Part shown: in pieces, positions 1-9,100 of the stretch
How positions within the stretch are numbered: position 1 is the stretch's first letter
Layout of the letters: each line of letters opens with the position of its first letter
Origin: CG1-02-35-72 sp036170135
Lineage (GTDB): Bacteria; Bacteroidota; Bacteroidia; Flavobacteriales; Flavobacteriaceae
Direction: 5' to 3'
Length of the DNA: 64,000 nt
NCBI GenBank assembly: GCA_036170135.1
Contig: JAVHOP010000090.1
Coordinates: 20,489-84,488, forward strand
Program-made: the position numbers and the translations under genes
The notes under the pieces: generated by a model
Databases searched by the model: none
The model's input: only the letters and a program-made list of their open reading frames with translations
What the model was told of the DNA's origin: nothing

Positions 1-868
1 TAAACCATTGTTCTAAATTTAAGTCTACCTCAAAAGCTTGAATGGCAGCTTTTATTCGGGCTATATTTTGTGTGCCAATAATGGGAATAATTTGTGATGG
101 ATGCTGCAACAACCAAGCATAAACAAGCGTATCAATGCCGATATTTAAATCGTTTGAAATATAAGTTAAAACCTGATTTAAATTTAAATCTGATTTAGTT
201 TTAGGATTAAAAATTTTACCGCCTGCCATTGGAGACCACGCCATCGGTTTTATTTGATGTTGTAATAAATGTTCAATTGTACCATCTTTAAAATGTTGTA
301 AGGCTAAAGGCGAAATTTCGATTTGATTGGTAACCAAAGGCTCCTTAGTATATTTATTCAACATATTGAATTGTTGAGGTGAAAAATTTGAAACGCCAAA
401 ATGCAACACTTTGCCTTCTTTTCTTAGAATGTTAAAAGTTTCGGCAACACTTTCAGGATTAAAATACGGCGAAGGTCGGTGTAGCAATAAACAATCGATG
501 TAATTGGTATTAAAGTTTTTAAGTGATTGATTTACTGAATTGATGATGTGATTTGCTGAGTAATCGTAATATTTTAATTGGCGATTTGGGTATTTATCCG
601 ACAAGAGTTTAATACCGCATTTAGTAATGAGTTTTATTTTATGGCGGATGGTTTTATCTGCCTTTAAAACCTTCCCAAACAACACTTCACAATCGTAATT
701 TCCATAAATATCGGCGTGGTCAAAGGTATTGATGCCAAGTGTTAAACAGTTATTAGTTAAGGCTTGAAGTTGTAGTGTGGTGAGATTCCAATCTTTTAAA
801 CGCCAATGCCCGTGAACCAATCGTGAGATTTCAAAATTAGGGGCAAGTGTAACAAGTGGTATCGACAT
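1..868 (-). CDS. Aldo/keto reductase, 3' end beyond window
   Basis: Read by translating the minus strand from the ATG at 868; 289 codons stay open to base 1, so the C-terminus is cut off. The product is an NAD(P)H-dependent aldo/keto reductase of the YdhF-like type. The catalytic tetrad is visible: Asp and Tyr in FDHADIYGNY, Lys in KLITKCGI and His in CLLLHRPSP. No signal peptide, so cytoplasmic; the substrate cannot be told. A -7 box TAATTTTG (complement of 894-901) lies just upstream of the start. Family assignment is firm; specific substrate unknown. Confidence 0.88.
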   Translation of the reverse strand, partial: MSIPLVTLAPNFEISRLVHGHWRLKDWNLTTLQLQALTNNCLTLGINTFDHADIYGNYDCEVLFGKVLKADKTIRHKIKLITKCGIKLLSDKYPNRQLKYYDYSANHIINSVNQSLKNFNTNYIDCLLLHRPSPYFNPESVAETFNILRKEGKVLHFGVSNFSPQQFNMLNKYTKEPLVTNQIEISPLALQHFKDGTIEHLLQHQIKPMAWSPMAGGKIFNPKTKSDLNLNQVLTYISNDLNIGIDTLVYAWLLQHPSQIIPIIGTQNIARIKAAIQAFEVDLNLEQWF

Positions 869-988
869 ATCGAGATTTTTTAACTAAATGCTACAAAATT
901 AAGGTTTATTTATCCGAAAGTGGTTTTGAAAAAGATAAATCATTTTTGCGGATTAATCTAAAATTGGACGTCTAAAATTTAATAAGCA

Positions 989-2053
989 CTAATTAATAAT
1001 CACTTTTTTAACACTTGTTTGCTTATTGGTGGAAATTTTAAGCATGTAAAATCCTTTTGGTAAATTAGAAATAGCTTGCTTATTAGTCGTCATTTTTTGA
1101 TGATAAATCAATTGTCCTCCAATATTATAAAGTGTTAAATCTGCTTGATTTTCATTATCTAAAACTACATTAACGCTATGATTATTAGAAGGATTTGGGT
1201 AAACCTCAAAACCAGTTGTATTATATTTTGCAACCGCTAATGTACCCCAAGTATCTTGCGCTTGCATGCCACCCCAAATGCGCGTTGCAAAAGCCGGATT
1301 ATCGATAAATGGATTGCGATTGCCTTGCCTTGTAATACTAACAGGATTGCGTTGTAATTCAACATCAGAAACGGGGTCTTCGGCATTCCATTGTAAAAAT
1401 AAATCTACCATTTTGGTATCGGTACTGTTTACAGTTCCAATTCCTGCATTGATAGGCCAGCATCTGGCTTGTGCTTGAGAAGTGCCATTGCCGTTGTATC
1501 GAATATACATATACATAATAATGCGTGCCACATCGCCTTTCCATTCGTCTCCAGGATACCAACCACCATTGCTAGTACCAGAATTGCCAGTACCTGCAGC
1601 AAATTTTAAATTGCCTCGTGCGGCATTCCATTGTACATCACTTGCTCGTAAATTGTGTAAGTCGGTTCCAGGTCCAGGAGTTTGTTCATCTAAAGCCGGA
1701 ATACCTAATGATTTTGCAAAAACGTGTTCGCGATTCCATTGACCATTATTCCCACCGTGATTATTAATACCTCGTTCGCGATCATTTTGTACATTTCCAT
1801 CGGTTCCATTTTCCCAACCGTATATTAATAAAACTTGAGTATTATCCATAGGATTAACGTCAGCATCTTGTATTGCAGGCCACCCATAAGAAATCAACAT
1901 GGTATGTGTTGTAGTTACTTTATTTGCTAGTTCCGTCATTAATGCAGTTCCGGTTAAGGAGATATTAACATCGTTATAATACGCCGGCATTTGGGCTATT
2001 AAAAGCTGACTGACAATAAGGAAGATGAGAAGTAATTTTTTTTTCATAAGCAT
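989..2053 (-). CDS. Secreted endonuclease I family protein with T9SS sorting domain
   Basis: An extracellular DNA/RNA endonuclease of the Endonuclease I (EndA/NucM) family. The signal peptide MKKKLLLIFLIVSQLLIAQ starts at the third codon (2047), a second possible start. The nuclease core has the His-metal motif QWNREHVFAKS, then GTDLHNLRASD and ARGN. The last ~75 residues form a type IX secretion 'type A' sorting domain (begins FEVYPNP, contains LPKGFYMLKI, ends in KKVIIN), so the enzyme is probably exported and anchored at or released from the surface. The start codon overlaps the stop of the upstream methyltransferase by one base, suggesting co-transcription. Likely role: degrading external nucleic acids. 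Confidence 0.9.
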   Translation of the reverse strand: MLMKKKLLLIFLIVSQLLIAQMPAYYNDVNISLTGTALMTELANKVTTTHTMLISYGWPAIQDADVNPMDNTQVLLIYGWENGTDGNVQNDRERGINNHGGNNGQWNREHVFAKSLGIPALDEQTPGPGTDLHNLRASDVQWNAARGNLKFAAGTGNSGTSNGGWYPGDEWKGDVARIIMYMYIRYNGNGTSQAQARCWPINAGIGTVNSTDTKMVDLFLQWNAEDPVSDVELQRNPVSITRQGNRNPFIDNPAFATRIWGGMQAQDTWGTLAVAKYNTTGFEVYPNPSNNHSVNVVLDNENQADLTLYNIGGQLIYHQKMTTNKQAISNLPKGFYMLKISTNKQTSVKKVIIN

Positions 2054-3258
2054 TAGGCGATGCGTTCTAATAAAGCCATATAAAATCCGTCAAAACCAGT
2101 TTTATGCGGACTCACACGTTGTTCTTTTAAGAGTTTAAAGTTAATATTATTTTTTAGAAATTCGGCAATTTGTAATTGATTTTCTGATGGTAAAATAGAA
2201 CAAGTAGCATATACCATTTGTCCGTTTATTTTGAGCATTTTAGAATAGTTTTCTAAAATTTCTTTTTGTGTGGCTCTAATCTCATCTAAAAATTCGGGTT
2301 GCAATTTCCATTTAGCGTCGGGATTTCGTTTTAATACACCTAAGCCACTACAAGGAGAATCTATCAACAATCTGTCGGCCGAATTGTGTAATTTTTTTAT
2401 GGTTTTAGTCGATTCTATTTGGCGTGGTTCAATGTTAAAAGCGCCAGCACGCTTAGCGCGACGTTTTAATTCACTGAGTTTATTTTTATAAATGTCAAGT
2501 GCTATAATCTGACCTTTGTTTTCCATCAAACTAGCTAGATGAAGTGTTTTTCCGCCAGCTCCTGCACAAGCGTCAATCACACGCATACCTGGATTTACAT
2601 CTAAAAAAGGCGCTACAAGTTGCGATGATGCATCTTGAACTTCAAACAATCCGTCTTTAAAAGCCTGACTAGTAAAAACGTTTTGGCGTTCTTTTAAAAG
2701 CAGTGCATCGGGATATTTGCTCAGAGATTCAGTTAAAATTTCTTGCTTTTCCAAGCTTTTTTGAAGCATTATTTTTGAACCTTTTAATCGGTTAGTTCTT
2801 AAAATGACTTCGGCAGGTTTATTTAATGCGTGTAATTCATCATCCCAAGATTTACCTAATTCTTTTTCACCCAATTCATCTAACCAATCGGGGATAGATT
2901 CTTTTAACTTTCTTGTTTTTTGACACTCGTCAAATAAGCCTTTTATGCGACGTTCGGGAGTACCTTCAAATTGGTTCCATTCGGGGAGATTAATTCCTTT
3001 TAAAACAGCCCAAACAGCGAATAGTTTCCATAAATTATCTTTGGTAAAGTGGTTTTTTGTACCTGCAATTTCGTTGTATAATCTGCGCCAGCGGACCATT
3101 TCGTAAATAGTTTCGGCTAAAAATTTTCTATCGTGTGATCCCCAACGTTTATCTCTTTTTAAAGTTGTTTCAACAACTTTACTAGCTATTAATCCATCAT
3201 TAAAGATATAATCTAACGAATCTATTACGGCAATCACCAAATTTTTATGTAAACGCAT
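2053..3258 (-). CDS. RsmB/NOP2-family rRNA (cytosine-C5) methyltransferase
   Basis: SAM-dependent m5C methyltransferase, 401 residues. The N-terminal ~150 residues resemble the helical RNA-binding part of RsmB. The catalytic domain shows the SAM loop DACAGAGGKTLHLA, the motif IV cysteine in DSPCSGLG and the nucleophile-region motif YATCSILPSEN. The expected target is a cytosine in 16S rRNA; RsmB versus a related enzyme cannot be decided here. Cytoplasmic, with no signal peptide. It is followed at a one-base overlap by the secreted nuclease. Confidence 0.9.
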   Translation of the reverse strand: MRLHKNLVIAVIDSLDYIFNDGLIASKVVETTLKRDKRWGSHDRKFLAETIYEMVRWRRLYNEIAGTKNHFTKDNLWKLFAVWAVLKGINLPEWNQFEGTPERRIKGLFDECQKTRKLKESIPDWLDELGEKELGKSWDDELHALNKPAEVILRTNRLKGSKIMLQKSLEKQEILTESLSKYPDALLLKERQNVFTSQAFKDGLFEVQDASSQLVAPFLDVNPGMRVIDACAGAGGKTLHLASLMENKGQIIALDIYKNKLSELKRRAKRAGAFNIEPRQIESTKTIKKLHNSADRLLIDSPCSGLGVLKRNPDAKWKLQPEFLDEIRATQKEILENYSKMLKINGQMVYATCSILPSENQLQIAEFLKNNINFKLLKEQRVSPHKTGFDGFYMALLERIA

Positions 3259-3326
3259 AGTAATTTATTAAGACTGTAAAGGTAGTGAAAGTAGATTTTT
3301 AAAAAGATTAAATTATTAGGCATCAT

Positions 3327-4943
3327 TTATTGATGAGCTATCACACCTTCTTCAAACAACAAATTGGTATTTGGATCTAATTCAACACCAATAATCTCCT
3401 TGATTGATGGCATTTCAAACAATTCAATTTTATGGCTGATTTTAAAAGTTTTTATCACGCTAGTTTGATCTTTAAAGATAATTTTAATGCTTAAAGGAAA
3501 ATCGAAAATGGTTTTAAAATCTTGAACTTGGGCAATATTTAATTTTAGAGAATTGCGTTTAAATTGCCAATTCATATCCAATTTTGGTTGCCCCACTTGA
3601 TACAGCCACTGGTTAAAAAAGGTTTGTAGATTTTTGCCAGAAACGCGTTCGACTAATTGTTGAAAATCTTTTGTACTAGCATTGCTAAATTTGTAAGTTT
3701 CGTAGTAAGTTTTAATGGCTTTAAAAAAAATAGCATCTCCTAAATCTCTACGTAACATGTGTAAAAACCAACCACCTTTTTCATAAGAATTGGCATTTAA
3801 TAAATCTATTAAATTGGTTGTTATGGTATCAACTACAGGCTTTTTCCAAGTAGCCGAAAATTCAATTATTTTTTGACGATCGTTTATAAGTAGTGAGTCT
3901 AAAACCTTTTTTCCATAGCTATTTTCTAGATATAAATTGGTAAAATAAGTGGCGAAACCCTCGCTAAGCCAAACGTGTGGCCAATCAGATTCGGTTGCCG
4001 AATCGCCAAACCATTGGTGTGCAATTTCGTGTGCTAACAAATCTTCGTGATCTTGTTTTCCGTTTACCGATTTTTCAAAATAAAAGATATTACTGGCATT
4101 TTCCATGCCTCCAAAACGTGTTTTCGATTGCACATTTGCCAACTTTTTATATGGATAATTTGCAATAGTTTTGATGAAATATGGCAGAATTTTATCCGCT
4201 ACAGCGTAATCTTTAAATCCATCTTCTTTATTTTGAGGAAAAACCCAACTCGATACTGGAATGCCGTTTACTGGTTCTAAATCTTGAACTTCAAATCTAG
4301 CGATTCCAACTACCATCACATCGGTAGGAAGTACCACGCTACTTCGCCAATGATAAAAGGTGTTATTGATATTAATATTGGTTTGTTCAGCCAAATAGCC
4401 ATTTGCGATAACGCGATAATAATTTGGAGCGGTTACATAAAAATCTACATAGGCTTTATCTGCTAATTCATCCACACAAGGCAACCAATTTTGTGCGCGA
4501 TTTGGCCAATTATCACCAAAAAAAGTCCGATCTCCAAACATATTTTTAGAAATAATTAAGCCGTCTTTTGGAATACCATAATAGCTGATTTTAAAAGTAG
4601 AAAGCTGGTCTTTATTTGATTTTTGAATGTTGATTTTTAAGATATTTTCACTTTGTACAAACGAGACAATTTTTTCATCTTGAGAAACTTCTGTAACTAA
4701 CATACCTTTACCGTCGGTATCTTTTTGGATTAGATTTAATAAAACTGAAGACGTTTCTTTAAGAAATTTCAAATCAATTTTTGCAGTTCCTTTAATGAGG
4801 TCTGATTGGTCATTTACCTCAAGAAAAAAATGATAATGTAAAACATCAATCATTTCAAGAGGGTTAATTCTTGTTTGAGTAAATCCTGTTAAAGTTGTTA
4901 TTGAAAAAATAAGGGTTAGCCCTATTGTTCTTATGAATTTCAT
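3327..4943 (-). CDS. M1 family zinc metallopeptidase (aminopeptidase N-like), short form
   Basis: Zinc aminopeptidase with a signal peptide (MKFIRTIGLTLIFSITTLTGFTQ), so periplasmic or outer-membrane facing. The substrate-anchoring motif GGMENA precedes the zinc site HEIAHQWFG, with the distal Glu in LSEGFATYF. At 538 residues it ends soon after the catalytic and small beta domains and lacks the large C-terminal helical domain of PepN-type enzymes; such short M1 members are common in Bacteroidetes. It starts 4 bases after the tsaD stop, so the two are probably in one transcript. Substrate range unknown. Confidence 0.9.
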   Translation of the reverse strand: MKFIRTIGLTLIFSITTLTGFTQTRINPLEMIDVLHYHFFLEVNDQSDLIKGTAKIDLKFLKETSSVLLNLIQKDTDGKGMLVTEVSQDEKIVSFVQSENILKINIQKSNKDQLSTFKISYYGIPKDGLIISKNMFGDRTFFGDNWPNRAQNWLPCVDELADKAYVDFYVTAPNYYRVIANGYLAEQTNININNTFYHWRSSVVLPTDVMVVGIARFEVQDLEPVNGIPVSSWVFPQNKEDGFKDYAVADKILPYFIKTIANYPYKKLANVQSKTRFGGMENASNIFYFEKSVNGKQDHEDLLAHEIAHQWFGDSATESDWPHVWLSEGFATYFTNLYLENSYGKKVLDSLLINDRQKIIEFSATWKKPVVDTITTNLIDLLNANSYEKGGWFLHMLRRDLGDAIFFKAIKTYYETYKFSNASTKDFQQLVERVSGKNLQTFFNQWLYQVGQPKLDMNWQFKRNSLKLNIAQVQDFKTIFDFPLSIKIIFKDQTSVIKTFKISHKIELFEMPSIKEIIGVELDPNTNLLFEEGVIAHQ

Positions 4944-4947
4944 ATCA

Positions 4948-5991
4948 CTATTTTTTAAGAGTTGTTATTGACATCCGCGCTTTGGCGATACTGTTATTAG
5001 ATGCAAAATTGTTTAGTAAATAAGTGTAATATCCAGCAATACCAATCATTGCAGCATTATCAGTGGTATATTCAAATTTCGGTATAAAACATTGCCATCC
5101 TAATTTAGTTTCGGCTTGTTGTAATGCCATTCGGATTCCCGAATTTGCCGAAACACCTCCCGCAATAGCAACTTGTTTAATGCCCGTCTGTTTAACTGCC
5201 AATTTTAATTTATCCATTAAAATAGTAACAATGATATGCTGTATAGAAGCGCACAAATCATCCCGATTTTCATCAATAAAATCGGGGTTTTTGGCAGTTT
5301 CTTTTTGGATAAAATACAGAATGGCCGTCTTTAATCCGCTAAAGCTGAAGTCTAAGGGGTTTTTGCTTTTTGGTTTTGGAAATTTAAAAGCCAAGGGGTT
5401 TCCTTGCTGTGCATATTTATCTATAAAAGGACCACCTGGATAATCTAAACCTAAAATTTTAGCTGATTTATCAAAGGCTTCACCAGCAGCATCATCAGTA
5501 GTTTGGCCTAAAATTTCAAAGTCAAAATAGTCAATAACTTTAACAATTTGGGTATGTCCACCACTAATGGTCAAACACAAAAATGGAAATTTGGGAATTT
5601 TACAATTACAGTATTTTATAAAATGAGCCAAAACGTGAGCTTGCATATGATTGATTGCAAGCAATGGAATATCTAAAGCCATAGCCAAACTTTTGGCAAA
5701 TGAAACGCCAACTAAAAGCGAACCCATCAATCCGGGACCTTGTGTAAACGCTATCGCACTAAGCTGCTCTTTAGAAATATTAGCTTCTTTTAAAGCTAAA
5801 TCTACCACGGGCACGATATTTTGTTGATGTGCCCTCGAAGCTAATTCGGGAATCACCCCACCGTATTTGGTATGGATTTCTTGTCCGGCAATTTTATTAG
5901 ACAAAACCAAATCGTTGCATAAAATTGCGGCACCCGTGTCATCACACGAAGATTCAATCGCTAAGATATAGATTGGTTTTTTTGACCTCAT
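4948..5991 (-). CDS. tsaD: tRNA N6-adenosine threonylcarbamoyltransferase TsaD
   Basis: Transfers the threonylcarbamoyl group from TC-AMP to A37 of tRNAs that read ANN codons, working with TsaB and TsaE in the cytoplasm. The 347-residue length is normal. Visible signatures: N-terminal ILAIESSCDDT, the metal-binding His pair in INHMQAHVLAHF, the ISGGHT loop and IAGGVSANSG near the C-terminus. It is divergent from the tamB-like gene, with both promoters in the short gap after 5991. Confidence 0.97.
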   Translation of the reverse strand: MRSKKPIYILAIESSCDDTGAAILCNDLVLSNKIAGQEIHTKYGGVIPELASRAHQQNIVPVVDLALKEANISKEQLSAIAFTQGPGLMGSLLVGVSFAKSLAMALDIPLLAINHMQAHVLAHFIKYCNCKIPKFPFLCLTISGGHTQIVKVIDYFDFEILGQTTDDAAGEAFDKSAKILGLDYPGGPFIDKYAQQGNPLAFKFPKPKSKNPLDFSFSGLKTAILYFIQKETAKNPDFIDENRDDLCASIQHIIVTILMDKLKLAVKQTGIKQVAIAGGVSANSGIRMALQQAETKLGWQCFIPKFEYTTDNAAMIGIAGYYTYLLNNFASNNSIAKARMSITTLKK

Positions 5992-6028
5992 TTTGATTTG
6001 TAGAATATCTTGTATTAGGTATTTAATT

Positions 6029-6059
6029 TTTGTGATGTGGCACGAAATATGTACTTTTA
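6029..6059 (+). promoter_or_regulatory. Bacteroidetes-type promoter of the tamB-like gene
   Basis: TTTG at 6029-6032, a 19-base spacer, then TACTTTTA at 6052-6059, close to the Bacteroidetes primary-sigma consensus TTTG / TAnnTTTG. The predicted transcription start is near 6066. This rules out the ATG at 6037 as the tamB start and points to a translation start at or after 6081. Confidence 0.6.
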
Positions 6060-6115
6060 CCCTGCAAATTTAAAAGATTTATGTTATCAAAAGGCTAAAA
6101 AAAATAGGATTAAGA

Positions 6116-9100
6116 TTGCTTTTGGGTTTGATTATTTTTTCAGGCTTACTGAGTATTTTATTTGCATTACCGGTAGTGCAGACATACATTGCAGCAATTG
6201 TAACAAAAAATATCAATAACACATACAAAACCAATATTTTAATTGATAAAGTCGATTTATCTTATCTGGGAAGAATTCAGCTTAAAGGCATTCATATAGA
6301 CGATTATCGCCATAACAAAATGATAGATGTGGCCAATTTGAGCACCTCAATTTTTAGTTATAGAAATGCTTATAACAACAAACTGAATTTTGACAAGATA
6401 AAAGTGAATGGTGTTTATCTAAATATGGTGACGTATAAAGGAGAAACCAATGATAACTTCTCAATTTTTATTGAAAAATTTGATGACCAGCCGTCAACAT
6501 CAGGACAACCTTCTAGCTTTTTGATGACTTCTAAAAATGTCAATATTAAAGATGGAAGTTTTTATTTATCTGATTTTAATTTTGACGATAAACAGTTGGC
6601 ATTTTATAAACAATTAAATGGCGATTTAAAGGATTTTAAAATACAAGGTCCAAATGTGTCGGCTAATATCAGAAATTTAAAGTTTATTGAAGACCACGGT
6701 TTGGATATTAAACAATTTGATACCGATTTTAAATACACTTTAACGGGAATGCAATTCTATAATTCTGAGTTAAAAACCGAAACATCTTCGTTGGCATTCG
6801 ATTTAAATTTTGATTATAACCGCGAGAACTTAAAATATTTTTATGATAGTGTTCAGATAAAAGCTGTGATAAGAAAATCGGTTTTATCAATGCCAGATTT
6901 GAAACATTTTTATAATGAAATTGATGGCAATCAACAGCTTACATTAAAAGCAAAAATGCTTGGAACCTTAAATAATTTTAAATTGGAGCCAGTAAATTTA
7001 ACTTCGAGCACAAATCTTTATCTTGAAGGAGCAATGCGATTTATTAATTCTTTTAATGATAATCCGTTTAAATTAGAAACTAATATTGAAAAATTTTCGG
7101 CAAATTCTAATCGGTTAAAGCAATTATTGCCCAATTTAATAGGCAAAAATTTACCTCAAACTGCCAATTACTTAGGAAATTTTCTAGTTAAAGGCAAAAC
7201 CGATATTACCAAATCAACTATAAATACCCAAAGCCAAATTAGCTCTGAAATAGGAAACATCAAACTAAAAATGGGTTTTGGCGCAATAGCGGATTCTGAA
7301 TTGATAAGTTACAAAGGCTCTTTAGCTTTAAATGATTTTAAATTGGGACGAATTATCAAAGATAGTTTGGTGGGCCTTCTAAGTATTAATGCTGAGATAG
7401 ATGGAAAAGGATTGACATTAAAGTCGTTAAATACATCGGTTAAAGCAAAAATAAGTAAGTATCAATACAAAGGTTATAATTACAAAGACATTGATATTGA
7501 CGGTGTTTTAAAGTATAGACAATTTTTGGGAAATCTGGTTTCTTATGACGACAATCTAAAATTAGCTATCAATGGAGAAGCCGATTTTTCTAAAAAAATA
7601 TACCGCTATAATTTTAAAGCAAAGATTGATTTTGTAAACTTTAATACCTTAAATTTATATACAAAGGATAAAATTTCGTTGTTAAATGGTGCTATTGATT
7701 TCAATTTTACTGGAAATACTTTAGATGAGTTCATTGGCGAAATTGCATTTAAAAATACTTCTTATACCAATCCTGCAGGAATTTATTTTTTTAAAGATTT
7801 TAATATAACTTCAAGTTTAAAAAATGAAATTAAAACAATTGAAATAAATTCGCCCGATATCCTGAGCGGTAAATTAACAGGTCAGTTTAAAATTTTAGAA
7901 CTGCCCGATTTATTTAAAAATGGTTTGGGAAGTATTTTGTCTAAATATCAATTCAAAAAAATTAGTAAAAACCAATCGGTTAGTTATAATTTTAAGTTGT
8001 ATAATAAAGCTATTGAAATCTTTTTTCCCGATTTTAAACTCTCACCAAATACAGTTATTAGAGGAAATTTGGCAACCATAGACAGCAGTTTTACATTAAT
8101 TTTTAAAACACCACAATTAGATGCTTTTAAAAATAGCATGCAAAATATTAATCTTCAAATTGATAATAAAAACCCACTTTTTAGTACCCTTTTAAATGTT
8201 GATAAAATAACATCAGAATATTATGATATTTCTAAACTTAATTTGGTTAACGTAAAATTAAAAGACTCCTTATTTTTGAGAACTGATTTCTATGGAGGTG
8301 ATTCACTTACCGAAAAATATAGCTTGAGTTTATACAACACAACAGATGATGATGGAAAAATAATATTTGGTGTAAAAAAATCAAATGTCAATGTTAAAAA
8401 TATCAATTGGATTTTAAATCCAGAGAATAATAAAAATAATAAAATTATTTTTGAAGACACCTTTAAATCGTTTGATATTAAACGATTTGATTTGCAAGCA
8501 GGCAATCAAAAAATTAATATTGATGGTTATTTGTTGGATAAAAATAATAGTGATATTCAATTAAATTTAGAAAATGTTGGTATTCAAACTATTACGCCAA
8601 AAATTGACAGTTTAATATTTAAAGGTTTAGTTAACGGAAATTTGAATTATAAAAAAGTGAATGGACAACTCTTGCCTATTGCAGATTTGAGCATTGATAG
8701 TCTTGTAGTAAATAATTCTTACCAAGGTAATGCCATTATTAATGCACAAGGATTTAATTCGCTTAAAAAATATGAGCTAAATGCGTTGATTAATCGCAAC
8801 GATATAAGAACTTTATATATTAAAGGTATTGTAGATTTAGAAAATCAAAATCCAACAATGGATGTTGATATTGCTTTTAAAAGTTTTACATTAAATGCCT
8901 TTAGTGCTTTGGGTGAGAATGTATTGTCAAATATTAGAGGAAATGTAAACGGACAAGCAAAAGTTTGGGGTGATCTTAATAATCCTTCTATTGATGGCGA
9001 ACTAACTCTAGTTGATGCAGGTCTTAAATTTCCTTATGTCAACGTTGATTATTATTTTGATGGCGCTCCAAAGGTGAAACTTCACAAGCACACTTTCGAA

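Noticed and set aside
5063..5443. 126-codon frame antisense to tsaD
   Set aside because: Lies wholly inside a conserved gene; composition is a mirror of tsaD codons.
6037..6219. Open frame starting MARNMYFYPANLKD upstream of the tamB-like gene
   Set aside because: It starts upstream of the predicted transcription start and runs out of frame through the tamB start; no family pattern.
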